A DNA stretch of 53,266 nt from Chloroflexota bacterium. GTDB lineage: Bacteria; Chloroflexota; UBA11872. A model generated the notes under the pieces. It was not told where the DNA came from. It made no database searches and worked only from the letters and a program-made list of their open reading frames with translations. Positions within the stretch are counted from its first letter, which is position 1. Each line of letters opens with the position of its first letter. The stretch lies in contig JAJEGF010000024.1 of assembly GCA_022820025.1 (NCBI GenBank), positions 1 to 53,266 on the forward strand, given 5' to 3'. A program made the translations under genes and the position numbers. This document shows positions 1 through 7,896 of the stretch, in pieces.

Positions 1-520
1 TCTTGCTCCCTCTCCCCGTGGGAGAGGGTTGGGGTGAGGGTCTTCCGCTCGTGATGCCTCCCCCAGCGCCGCGCTTCAGACGGCCCGAATCTCCGCGCCC
101 CCTCTTCCTCCCTCTCCCCGTGGAGACCTTTGCAAAACACCCCGCGCCCTCAAATGTAGGGTGGCTCTCTCTCCCTCTCCCTGTGGGAGAGGGCTGGGGT
201 GAGGGTCTTCCGCGCACCCAACGCCCCAGGGACCACGACAGTTTGAGGCCGCGGTTCTTCACCCTCTCCGAGGGGAGAGGCAGAGCCTGTCCTGAGCTTG
301 CCGAAGGATTCGGAGGTCTTCGGCCGAAACCGGTGAGCGGTCTTCCACGCACCCAAGCCCGGGATACGCCACGGTCTCTACGAGAGCAGGACGGCTCGTG
401 CTCCGACGCCTGGGAAACCTCTGCAAGACGCCCCGCCTCCTTGAAAGCGGGGCCCCTCCTGCTCCCTCTCCCCGTGGGAGAGGGCTGGGGTGAGGGTCTT
501 CCGCGCACCCAACCCTGGAA
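1..520. repeat. Cluster of REP-like palindromic repeats
   Basis: No gene is supported here. The stretch is built from diverged copies of one module: a CCCTCTCCC-GTG-GGAGAGGG hairpin, then TGGGGTGAGGG, then TCTTCCGCGCACCCAA. Good copies start near 6, 168 and 464. A truncated copy lies near 112 and a decayed one near 260-358. A second shared block (ACCTYTGCAARACRCCCCGC) occurs near 125 and 417. The sequence at 285-310 (GCCTGTCCTGAGCTTGCCGA and following) is a separate short motif of a type often dispersed in bacterial intergenic DNA. Copies are irregularly spaced and imperfect, which fits REP/BIME-type elements and not CRISPR. The cluster sits just beyond the 3' end of fabH. Confidence 0.75.
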
Positions 521-590
521 TACGCAAAGGTCACCGTCGGGCGTATCGGCTCGGCGAGAGCCTTCCCGCCAAGCCTCCCGAAACGACCGG

Positions 591-1628
591 CTAACCCGCG
601 CTCGCCGCGGCGGCCGCCACGGCCTTCAGCCCAACCGTCGCCGCCGTCCACTCGATCCCCGCGGATGCCCAGGCCAGACCGGCCCCGAAGCCAACCATCA
701 CCACCCGGTCGCCCGCCTGGATCCGGCCCGCCTCCAGCGCCTCGCACAGCGCGATCGGGATGGAGCCCGCCGAGGTGTTCCCGTAGCGGTCCGCGTTCAC
801 GAACACCCGCGCCATGGGGATGCCGGCGCCCCGCGCCGCCGACTTGATGATGCGCAGGTTGGCCTGGTGCGGAATGAACAGATCCACGTCGTCCGGGCCC
901 AGTCCCGTGTCCTGCATGGTTTGGCGCGCCGCCTCGGCCGTGGCGGTCACGGCGAACTTGTACACCTCGCGCCCGTTCATCTGCAGGTAGTGCGCTCCCG
1001 ACTTGATCGTGTCCACCGTCGCCGGCTGGTGGCTGCCGCCCGCCGGCTGGATCAGCAGCGGCGCCCCGGCCCCGTCCGATCCCAGCACCGTGCTGAAGAT
1101 CCCGCCCGGCCCGTCCGTCGCCTGCATCACCACCGCGCCCGCGCCGTCGCCGAACAGCACGCAGGTCGAGCGGTCCGTCCAGTCCACTACCCGCGACATC
1201 GTGTCCGACCCGATCATCAGGATGGTCCGGTGCGTCCCCGATTCGATCAGCCCGCGCCCCACGGCCAGCCCGTACACGAACCCGGCGCAGGCCGCGTTCA
1301 GGTCGAAGGCCCCCGCGCCCCTGGCGCCCAGCGCGTCCTGTACCAGGCTGGCCGTTGCCGGAAAGCCGTACTCCGGTGTGAGCGTCGCCACCACCACCAG
1401 GTCGATGTCGTTCGGATGCACGTCCGCCACCTGTAACGCCTGCTTCGAGGCCTCCAGCGCCAGCGTGAAGGTGGATTCCCCGTCGGCCGCAATCCGGCGT
1501 TCGCGGATACCCGTGCGCGACACGATCCACTCGTCCGACGTCGAGACCATCCGCTCCAGTTCCGCGTTGGTCCGAATCTGCCGGGGCACGCACATCCCCC
1601 AGCCGGTAATCGTCGCTGCACGGCTCAC
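591..1628 (-). CDS. fabH: Beta-ketoacyl-ACP synthase III (FabH)
   Basis: FabH condenses a short acyl-CoA with malonyl-ACP to start type II fatty acid synthesis in the cytosol. The 345-residue product has the catalytic triad in family contexts: Cys114 (LNAACAGF), His254 (PHQANLRI) and Asn284 (YGNTSAGS). It also has the early SDEWIVSRTGIRERR block. I chose the GTG at 1626-1628 because GGAG lies seven bases upstream and the protein then starts MSRAATITGWG, as FabH proteins do. The frame stays open further upstream to 1742, but that extension is not FabH-like. The gene is divergent from fabF across about 600 bases that contain an operator-like palindrome. The usual partners fabD and fabG are not in this window. 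Confidence 0.95.
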   Translation of the reverse strand: MSRAATITGWGMCVPRQIRTNAELERMVSTSDEWIVSRTGIRERRIAADGESTFTLALEASKQALQVADVHPNDIDLVVVATLTPEYGFPATASLVQDALGARGAGAFDLNAACAGFVYGLAVGRGLIESGTHRTILMIGSDTMSRVVDWTDRSTCVLFGDGAGAVVMQATDGPGGIFSTVLGSDGAGAPLLIQPAGGSHQPATVDTIKSGAHYLQMNGREVYKFAVTATAEAARQTMQDTGLGPDDVDLFIPHQANLRIIKSAARGAGIPMARVFVNADRYGNTSAGSIPIALCEALEAGRIQAGDRVVMVGFGAGLAWASAGIEWTAATVGLKAVAAAAASAG

Positions 1629-1756
1629 GCAAGGCTCCAGTGGTTTGGAACGTTCAGCAACGTCCACCGGCGAGCATAGCCGCCGACAGCCCGCCAACGC
1701 GACTACCGCCCGCCGCCGGCCCGCCACACGTCGGACCGTCAACGGCCCCGATCTTC

Positions 1757-1845
1757 GTACGCCCCGGCCTCAAACCGGGCATATTCCGAGCATGTGTTCC
1801 TTCTTCCGTTGACGCCGGTCCCAAACCGGCCGGATTCCATGCAAA
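1757..1845. repeat. Two hairpin-forming imperfect direct repeats
   Basis: Two related blocks each form a short hairpin. One is at 1763-1779 (CCCGG, loop CCTCAAA, CCGGG). The other is at 1814-1830 (GCCGGT, loop CCCAA, ACCGGC). Both are followed by an ATTCC-containing tail and preceded by ACGCC. They lie in the fabH upstream region. No T-tract follows either one, so I do not call terminators. They may be a small dispersed repeat family. Confidence 0.45.
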
Positions 1846-1903
1846 CGGAAACCCACGCACCGTCCCTCGCCGAACGCTCGCGAATCCGCTGCTTGCCCTC
1901 TGT

Positions 1904-1929
1904 TCGCGTCCAGTGTACACTGGACGCGA
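1904..1929. promoter_or_regulatory. 26-bp perfect palindrome, putative operator between fabH and fabF
   Basis: A perfect inverted repeat of 13 bp per arm with no spacer, centred on the core GTCCAGTGTACACTGGAC. It lies between the divergent fabH (start 1628) and fabF (start 2231), where a fatty-acid regulator of the TetR, GntR or FapR type would bind. The length and symmetry are what the sequence shows; the role is inferred. The core does not match the FapR consensus I know. No regulator gene is adjacent, so the binding protein is unknown. The rest of 1629-2230 has no gene I can support. Confidence 0.55.
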
Positions 1930-2099
1930 TGTCCACGCAAGCCGACCCACCCATGCCGCTCCCCCGCCCCTCGGTCGCCGCCGCCCCCTCGCCCGGCCGC
2001 GCCTTGGTGGCCGTTCCCGTCGCACTGGTCCAATCCGCCGCTCGGAATCCCAGCCCCGCCGCGCGCCGAAACCGGCCCAAAGACGCCCGGCCGCGACCG

Positions 2100-2123
2100 A
2101 AGAGTTTTTTGGAAAAAACTCTT
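2100..2123. promoter_or_regulatory. AT-rich 24-bp inverted repeat upstream of fabF
   Basis: A perfect palindrome with 11-bp arms (AAGAGTTTTTT and its complement) around a GG centre. It stands out because its surroundings are strongly GC-rich. As RNA it would fold into a tight hairpin in the fabF leader, about 110 bases before the start codon. It ends in ACTCTT with no T-run after the stem, so it is not a standard intrinsic terminator. It could be a second protein-binding site or a bent DNA element. Confidence 0.4.
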
Positions 2124-2230
2124 ACGCGCGCAACCCCACCCCACTTTCGGCCCCCCGCCGCCGCGTTGATACACTCGTTTGACAGCGCAGCGGGCCGCCC
2201 TGTCGGCGGCTTGCCGTGATCGGAGACTGC

Positions 2231-3466
2231 ATGTCCAGGCGGGTTGTCGTCACGGGAATCGGCGCCATCACGCCCCTCGGGTCAACCGACGAAGACACCT
2301 GGCGCGCCACCCTCGACGGTCAGAACGGCATCGGCCCAATCACCTCCTTTGACACCACCGGCTTCAGCTGCCGGATCGCCGGCGAAGTCAAGGACTGGGA
2401 CCCCAACGCCCTCCTCGGCCGCCGTCTCGCCCGCCGCACCGACCGCTTCGCCCAGTTCGCCATCGTCGCCGCCCGCGACGCCGTGGCCGACGCCGGCCTT
2501 GAGATCACCGACGACAACCGCGACGGCATCGGCTGCTTCATCGGCAGCGGCATCGGCGGTCTGCTGGTACTGGAGCAGCAGGTCAACACGCTGCGCGACC
2601 GCGGCCCCTCCCGCATCTCACCCTTCATGATTCCCGAGGTCATCGCCAACATGGCCGCCGGCCTGGTCGCAATCGACCTGGGCATCGGCGGCCCGAACAT
2701 CGCCATCGTTACGGCCTGCGCCACCGGCGCGCACTCCATCGGCGAGGCCGCCGCCACCATCAAGCGCGGCGCTGCCGACGTCATGCTGGCCGGCGGCACC
2801 GAGGCCGCCATCGGCCCGATCGGTCTCGCCGGCTTCTGCGCCGGACGCGCCCTTAGCACCCGCAACGACGACTACGAACACGCCTCGCGCCCCTTCGACA
2901 AGGACCGCGATGGCTTCGTCGCCGCCGAGGGAGCCGGCGTCTTCGTCCTGGAGAGCTACGACCACGCCAGCGCCCGTGGCGCGCCCATCCACGCCGAGAT
3001 CCTGGGCTACGGCCTGAGTTCCGACGCCTTCCACATCACACAGCCCCCGGCTGCCGGCGATGGCGCGGCCCGCGCCATGCAGGGCGCCCTGGATGATGCT
3101 CGCCTTGACGCGTCGGCCGTCGACTACATCAACGCCCACGGAACATCCACGCCCGCCGGCGACCTGGCCGAGACCAACGCCGTCAAGCAAGTCTTCAACG
3201 GCAATGGCTCAACGGCTCCCGTGAGTTCGACTAAGTCAATGATGGGTCACCTGATCGGGGCCGCCGGCTCAGTCGAGGCGATGCTCTGCATCAAAGCGCT
3301 TCGCGACGACGTGATTCCCCCGACAATCAACTACGAAACGCCCGATCCCGAGTGCGACCTTGACTACGTGACGGACGGGGCTCGCGAAACGCCGGTCACG
3401 CGCGCCATGTCGAATAGCTTCGGCTTCGGCGGCCACAATGCGACTCTCATCGTCGGCGCGGCCTAG
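2231..3466 (+). CDS. fabF: Beta-ketoacyl-ACP synthase II (FabF)
   Basis: FabF elongates acyl-ACP with malonyl-ACP. The 411-residue product shows the Cys-His-His triad: Cys163 in IVTACATGAHS, His in NAHGTSTPAGD and His in SMMGHLIGAAGSVEA. It also has the C-terminal SNSFGFGGHNATL block. The ATG at 2231 is preceded by CGGAGA at good spacing and gives the usual MSRRVVVTGIG start. An in-frame GTG at 2216 is the alternative. The gene leads a plus-strand group fabF-accB-bioY-acpP. Its third codon positions are strikingly C-rich. The stop codon is followed in the same frame by the accB reading frame. Confidence 0.96.
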   Translation: MSRRVVVTGIGAITPLGSTDEDTWRATLDGQNGIGPITSFDTTGFSCRIAGEVKDWDPNALLGRRLARRTDRFAQFAIVAARDAVADAGLEITDDNRDGIGCFIGSGIGGLLVLEQQVNTLRDRGPSRISPFMIPEVIANMAAGLVAIDLGIGGPNIAIVTACATGAHSIGEAAATIKRGAADVMLAGGTEAAIGPIGLAGFCAGRALSTRNDDYEHASRPFDKDRDGFVAAEGAGVFVLESYDHASARGAPIHAEILGYGLSSDAFHITQPPAAGDGAARAMQGALDDARLDASAVDYINAHGTSTPAGDLAETNAVKQVFNGNGSTAPVSSTKSMMGHLIGAAGSVEAMLCIKALRDDVIPPTINYETPDPECDLDYVTDGARETPVTRAMSNSFGFGGHNATLIVGAA

Positions 3467-3547
3467 GCGGTTGGCCTGATCTCGAACCTGGTTGATCGCG
3501 ACGCCGACGAGGCCGAGTCCCAACGCGTACGTGCAGTTGTCGATGCC

Positions 3548-3937
3548 ATGCGACGGCTCAATCTGTCGGAGCTCGAAATCCGCATCGGCGAAGACCGGGT
3601 GGCGATCCGTCGCCCGGATGCCGGCGCCACTACCGTCGTTCCTGCCCTCGCTCCAGCTGCGGCTCCCTCACCTGCGCCCCCGCCGTCCGGAACTCCCGTC
3701 ACCTCACCCCTGGCCGGCACGTATTACGGCTCGCCCCGTCCCGGCGCGGACCCGTTCGTACGCGTCGGTACCCAGGTGGCGGCCGGTGATCCCATTGGGT
3801 TGGTGGAGGCCATGAAGGTCTTCAACGAGATCACTACTGACCACTCCGGCGAAGTCGTTGCCGTTCTCGTCGAGAATGGCGATACCATCGCCGCCGGACA
3901 ATCCCTGATCATCGTGGATACTGGCGCCGGATCGTGA
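3548..3937 (+). CDS. accB: Biotin carboxyl carrier protein of acetyl-CoA carboxylase (AccB)
   Basis: The biotinylated carrier of acetyl-CoA carboxylase, which makes malonyl-CoA. The C-terminal half (about residues 52-125) is a biotinyl domain with the modified lysine at K90 in the hallmark VEAMKVFNE. A Pro/Ala-rich linker (about residues 30-50) precedes it. The first ATG is at 3548, but the open frame reaches back to the fabF stop at 3466. The codons upstream (RVRAVVDAMRRLNLSELEI) resemble the usual AccB N-terminus. The real start may therefore be a CTG at 3476, the only plausible upstream start. No accC is present here, so the biotin carboxylase must be elsewhere. Confidence 0.9.
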   Translation: MRRLNLSELEIRIGEDRVAIRRPDAGATTVVPALAPAAAPSPAPPPSGTPVTSPLAGTYYGSPRPGADPFVRVGTQVAAGDPIGLVEAMKVFNEITTDHSGEVVAVLVENGDTIAAGQSLIIVDTGAGS

Positions 3938-3977
3938 TGAGCCAAGCCCGATTAGGCGCCGGAAAGGCGAGGCAGCA

Positions 3978-4616
3978 GTGAGCGTGCAGGTTGGCCGACG
4001 CGTTGCGGAACTGGCACCGCGGCAGGCGCTGTCTGACGGCGTACTCATTGTCGTCTTCGCCCTTCTCATGATTCCGGCGGCGCAGGCCAAGATCGAGGCC
4101 GATCCAGTTCCGTACACCCTCCAGGTCCTCTTCGTCCTGCTCACAGGGCTTGTCCTCGGCCCCTGGCGCGGCGCGGCAGCGATGTTGTTGTACGCCGTCA
4201 TGGGCTTCGCTGGGCTGCCTGTCTTTGCACGAGGCGGCGGCCCGGCCTATTTCCTGACCCCAACCGCTGGCTATATCTATGGGTTCATCGTCGCGGCGTT
4301 CGTGGTAGGCATGACCTCACAGACGCTTCACGCCCGTTTCGACGCGACGATCGACGGCAGCCGTGGCGCGATCATCCGCTTCGTTCGGATCGATCTCCTG
4401 GCGGCCCTGGCGGGAGTGCCGTTTATCTACCTCTTTGGCGTAAACCACCTGGCTATCTTCTATGTACTCGCCACGGACGAGTTGAACCCATGGGGCAAGG
4501 CTTGGTCCGCCGGCGCCGGAATCTTCATCTGGTACGACGTCTTGAAGGCCGCCATAGCCGCTGCGCTGGTCAGCAGCGCAGGTATGCGAAGAGAGGGACT
4601 CCGTGGGAACGGTTGA
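3978..4616 (+). CDS. bioY: Biotin transporter substrate-binding membrane protein (BioY)
   Basis: BioY is the S-component that captures biotin in the membrane, alone or with an ECF energy module. The 212-residue product is hydrophobic with about six membrane segments. It has family motifs such as PVPYTLQVLFVLLTGLVLGP, the YAVMGFAGLPVFARGGG stretch and GYIYGFIVAAFVVG. The start is GTG at 3978. It follows accB, the biotin-carrying protein, by 40 bases and overlaps acpP by 14 bases, so biotin uptake is co-transcribed with a main user of biotin. No ECF ATPase (EcfA) or EcfT is next to it. The C-terminal 40 residues are more variable. Confidence 0.92.
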   Translation: MSVQVGRRVAELAPRQALSDGVLIVVFALLMIPAAQAKIEADPVPYTLQVLFVLLTGLVLGPWRGAAAMLLYAVMGFAGLPVFARGGGPAYFLTPTAGYIYGFIVAAFVVGMTSQTLHARFDATIDGSRGAIIRFVRIDLLAALAGVPFIYLFGVNHLAIFYVLATDELNPWGKAWSAGAGIFIWYDVLKAAIAAALVSSAGMRREGLRGNG

Positions 4617-4833
4617 CCGTGTGATTGCTGTTGTTTCGGACAAGCTCGATGTTCCGACGGATGAGATCTCCGCGGACTCGCGCTTCGTGGACGACTTGAA
4701 CGCCGACTCTCTGGATCAGGTCGAACTGATCATGGCGCTCGAGGACGAGTACGACCTGACGATCCCGGACGAGGACGCCCAGAAGATCCTCACCATCACC
4801 GACGCGGTCAACTACATCAACGAGCACGCTTAG
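4603..4833 (+). CDS. acpP: Acyl carrier protein (AcpP)
   Basis: A small acidic carrier that holds growing acyl chains on a 4'-phosphopantetheine arm. The 76-residue product has the attachment site Ser36 in the invariant DSLD motif (LNADSLDQVELIMALEDEY). The length is typical of the family. The GTG at 4603 overlaps the bioY stop, which supports translational coupling. It ends the fabF-accB-bioY-acpP group and converges with nuoN. The 84 bases between them contain only a weak GCGTCG/CGACGC hairpin near 4846-4865, without a T-run. Confidence 0.95.
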   Translation: MGTVDRVIAVVSDKLDVPTDEISADSRFVDDLNADSLDQVELIMALEDEYDLTIPDEDAQKILTITDAVNYINEHA

Positions 4834-4917
4834 GGACAGGCGTGAGCGTCGGCGCTCTGCGACGCGTTGCAGTACTTGCTCGAGTTGTCGGCAGGTGTGC
4901 CCGCCGAAGCGAAACTC

Positions 4918-6405
4918 CTAAAGCAGTCCGTTACTGACGGCGGACTGGGCCCAGGTCAGTAGCCCACCGCCCACGATCCCGAAGGCGACGGTCGCGCCCG
5001 CCACGGCGGCGATCACGGCCGAATGCGTATCCGCCACGATCGCTGACGCCGGTACTGAACCCGCGTCGGCTGGCACGCTCTCGTCGGCGTCCTGCATGAA
5101 CATCATCACGACGACACGCAGGTAATAGAACGCCGAAACAACCGAGGTAATCACCAGGACCACGGCTAGCCAGCCAAAGTTGGCGTCCACCGCCGACTGC
5201 AGGATGTAGAGCTTGCCCAGGAAGCCCGAAAGCGGTGGCACGCCGGTCAATGACAGCATGAACACTGCCATGGCCACCGCCGGCAGCGGCGAACGCTGCG
5301 CCAAACCTCGGAATGCCGAGATGTCGTTGCTGCCGGTCTGTGTCTCCACGACGTACGCCACGGCAAACGCCCCAAAGGTCATAAACGCGTAGACGAAGCC
5401 ATAAAACAGTACCGACGGGATACCGATGAAAGTCGCGGTCCCTTCGGTCTGACTGACCGCAGCCAGTCCGACCAGCATGTACCCGGTGTGCGCAATGCTG
5501 GAGTATCCGAGCAGGCGCTTCACGTCGTTCTGAGCGATAGCAGCTAGGTTGCCCAGGATCATCGTCGCGGCGGCGATGACGGCCAGCGCGATTGCGATAT
5601 TGGCGGCCAGCGGCTCGAACGCAAGCGTAACGACGCGCGCCAGCAGCGCCATGGCTGCGACCTTAGGTCCAACTGAGATGAACGCGGCAGCCGGCGTCGG
5701 AGCTCCCTGGTAGGCATCCGGCGTCCACGCGTGGAACGGCACGGCCGCGACCTTGAATCCCATCGCGACCAGGATCAGCCCCAGCGCGAACAGGGTCCAC
5801 GGAGTTTCCCCGTGAGCCGTGATCCCGGCAGCCGTTTCAGCCAGACTTGTCGTACCGGTTAGGCCGTATGTCCAAGCTATGCCGTAGATGAGGATGGCCG
5901 ACGCGAACGCGCCCAGCGCGAAGTACTTCATGGCGGCTTCCAGCGACTCGCGGCGGAAGCGCGTAAGGCCAACCATCACGTAGACCGGAACGGCCATGGT
6001 CTCGATGGCGATGAAAGCGGTGGCCCAGTCGGCGGCACCAACCAGAAGCATCATTCCCAGCAAGGAGAACTGGAGGAGCGCGGCGAAGTCCGTCAGCGGT
6101 GCCGTCGAGAAGCGCTGGGCGCCGAACACGATGGCCAGCGACGCCAGAATCAGGAACAGCGCGCGGAAGAAGGTCGAATAACCGTCGACGACCAGTTGCC
6201 CGGCGAAGACCTGGACAGCCGCGTCGTCGGCGGGCGCGCGCATAAACATAAACAGCGCGGCCAGACCATTGCCGGTGAGCGCCAGGCCGACGCTCGTCCA
6301 GCGCCGGTCTCCGCGGGTTATCGCGGCCCAGAGCAAAAGCGCCAGGGCGGTGCCCAGCACGGTCAACTCGGGAAGGACGTAGCCGATATCCGAAGGTTCG
6401 ATCAT
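4918..6405 (-). CDS. nuoN: NADH-quinone oxidoreductase subunit N
   Basis: An antiporter-like proton-pumping subunit in the membrane arm of complex I. The 495-residue product has about 14 membrane segments. It carries the conserved pump residues: Glu in AFIAIETMAVPVYVMVGL and Lys in GFKVAAVPFHAWTPDAYQG. It is the last gene of the operon, three bases after the nuoM stop. Its length is normal for the family. Nothing in it looks degraded. Confidence 0.95.
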   Translation of the reverse strand: MIEPSDIGYVLPELTVLGTALALLLWAAITRGDRRWTSVGLALTGNGLAALFMFMRAPADDAAVQVFAGQLVVDGYSTFFRALFLILASLAIVFGAQRFSTAPLTDFAALLQFSLLGMMLLVGAADWATAFIAIETMAVPVYVMVGLTRFRRESLEAAMKYFALGAFASAILIYGIAWTYGLTGTTSLAETAAGITAHGETPWTLFALGLILVAMGFKVAAVPFHAWTPDAYQGAPTPAAAFISVGPKVAAMALLARVVTLAFEPLAANIAIALAVIAAATMILGNLAAIAQNDVKRLLGYSSIAHTGYMLVGLAAVSQTEGTATFIGIPSVLFYGFVYAFMTFGAFAVAYVVETQTGSNDISAFRGLAQRSPLPAVAMAVFMLSLTGVPPLSGFLGKLYILQSAVDANFGWLAVVLVITSVVSAFYYLRVVVMMFMQDADESVPADAGSVPASAIVADTHSAVIAAVAGATVAFGIVGGGLLTWAQSAVSNGLL

Positions 6406-6408
6406 CGT

Positions 6409-7896
6409 TTACCCGGCCAGCCCGGCGGTGGTGGCGCTCAGCAGGCGCACAAACGTGTCCGGAAAAATCCCGACCCAGACGACCAGTACGCCGAGGCCCA
6501 CGAACGTCAGTATTTCGGTGCGGTTGACGTCGGGGATCGTCGCCAGCGCCTGGTTGCGTAGTCGTCCCAGCGCCACGCGCTGATACATCCAGAGCATGTA
6601 GGCCGCGGCCAGAATCACGCCGAGAGCGGCCAGGACTCCGACTCCAGTGGCGTAGTCAAACGCGCCAACGAGGACCAGGAACTCGCCGACAAAGCCACTC
6701 AACAGCGGAAGTCCAAGCGATGCCAGCATGAAGAAGCCGAAGAGCGTGGCGTAGATGGGCATGCGCGGCGCCAGACCTCCCAACTCGTCAATCCGACGGG
6801 TGTGTGCGCGTTCGTAGATCACACCCACCGCGAAGAAGAGCGCGGGGCTGACGACGCCATGGCTGAGCATCTGGACCAGTGCTCCATCAATGCCCGTCTG
6901 CGTGGCGGTAAATATGCCGAGCGTGACGAAACCCATGTGGCTGACGCTGGAATACGCGACCAGCTTCTTCAGGTCGGGCTGCACCATGGCCACCAACGCG
7001 CCGTAGACGATCGCCACAAGCGAAAGCGCGACCACCAGCCCGCGGGCTTCGTCCACAGCGTCCGGCGCCATGGGCAACAGGAAGCGCAGGAAGCCGTAAG
7101 CCCCCATTTTCAGCAACACGCCAGCCAGCACCATGCTGCCCGCAGTGGGTGCTTCAACGTGCGCATCCGGCAACCATGTGTGGAAGGGGAACATTGGCAC
7201 CTTGATGGCGAAGCCAAGGAAGAACGCCACGAACACCCAGCGTTGGAGTATCTGCGAGGCTCCGGCCATTTCTTCCGGAATCGCCTCGATGTCAAATGTG
7301 CCCGTCGTGAAGCGGATGGCCAGAATGGCGACCAGCATCAGCACGCTGCCGGCGAAGGTGTACAGGAAGAACTTGATCGTGGCGTAGATGCGCCGCTCGT
7401 GGCCCCAGACCCCGATCATCAGGTACATCGGGATCAGCACCATTTCCCAGAAGACGTAGAACAGGATGAAATCGAGCGTGACGAACACGCCGAGCATGGC
7501 CGTTTGGAGCGTGATGAGCGCTGCAAAGAACTCGCGCTCGCGCCTGTGGATGGTCAGCCAAGCGGCGGCCACCACCAGCGGACCGAGGATTCCCGTCAGC
7601 AGGACCATGAGGATGGAAACGCCGTCCACCCCGAGCTTGTAGGAGATGCCGAGCGCCGGGATCCATGGGGCTTCCTCAACGAACTGATAGCCCGTGGCCT
7701 GGTGGTCGAACGTGACCGTGATGACGATGGCAAGCACGGCCTGCGCCAGGCTGGCCATGAGCGCGCCAATGGCGATGGCGTTGCGGCTGCGCGCCAGCAC
7801 GATGATCGGGAGGCCGACCAATAGCGGAAGCCACAGGGCCAGCGAAAGGAGCGGGAAGTCGAGGGCGGCTTCGCCGGTCGTCATGGTGCCGTTCAT
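6409..7896 (-). CDS. nuoM: NADH-quinone oxidoreductase subunit M
   Basis: The second antiporter-like subunit of the complex I membrane arm. The 495-residue product has the key Glu in FYVFWEMVLIPMYLMIGVWG and the key Lys in AIKVPMFPFHTWLPDAHVEA. It also has the LLKMGAYGFLRF helix. Its ATG overlaps the nuoL stop in an ATGA arrangement, which points to translational coupling. A second in-frame ATG four codons later is possible. Confidence 0.95.
   Translation of the reverse strand: MNGTMTTGEAALDFPLLSLALWLPLLVGLPIIVLARSRNAIAIGALMASLAQAVLAIVITVTFDHQATGYQFVEEAPWIPALGISYKLGVDGVSILMVLLTGILGPLVVAAAWLTIHRREREFFAALITLQTAMLGVFVTLDFILFYVFWEMVLIPMYLMIGVWGHERRIYATIKFFLYTFAGSVLMLVAILAIRFTTGTFDIEAIPEEMAGASQILQRWVFVAFFLGFAIKVPMFPFHTWLPDAHVEAPTAGSMVLAGVLLKMGAYGFLRFLLPMAPDAVDEARGLVVALSLVAIVYGALVAMVQPDLKKLVAYSSVSHMGFVTLGIFTATQTGIDGALVQMLSHGVVSPALFFAVGVIYERAHTRRIDELGGLAPRMPIYATLFGFFMLASLGLPLLSGFVGEFLVLVGAFDYATGVGVLAALGVILAAAYMLWMYQRVALGRLRNQALATIPDVNRTEILTFVGLGVLVVWVGIFPDTFVRLLSATTAGLAG

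Noticed and set aside
1..520. CRISPR array
   Set aside because: The repeats are irregular in length and spacing and diverged, no constant spacer size is seen and no cas genes are near.
3..1436. Long plus-strand open frame across the repeat cluster and fabH
   Set aside because: It is antisense to fabH and its translation is low-complexity Arg/Pro/His sequence. It is an artefact of GC-rich codon bias in fabH.
1794..2219. 141-codon open frame between fabH and fabF
   Set aside because: Competing frames on both strands are of similar length, there is no ribosome site, and the translation is compositionally biased. It also runs through two palindromes.
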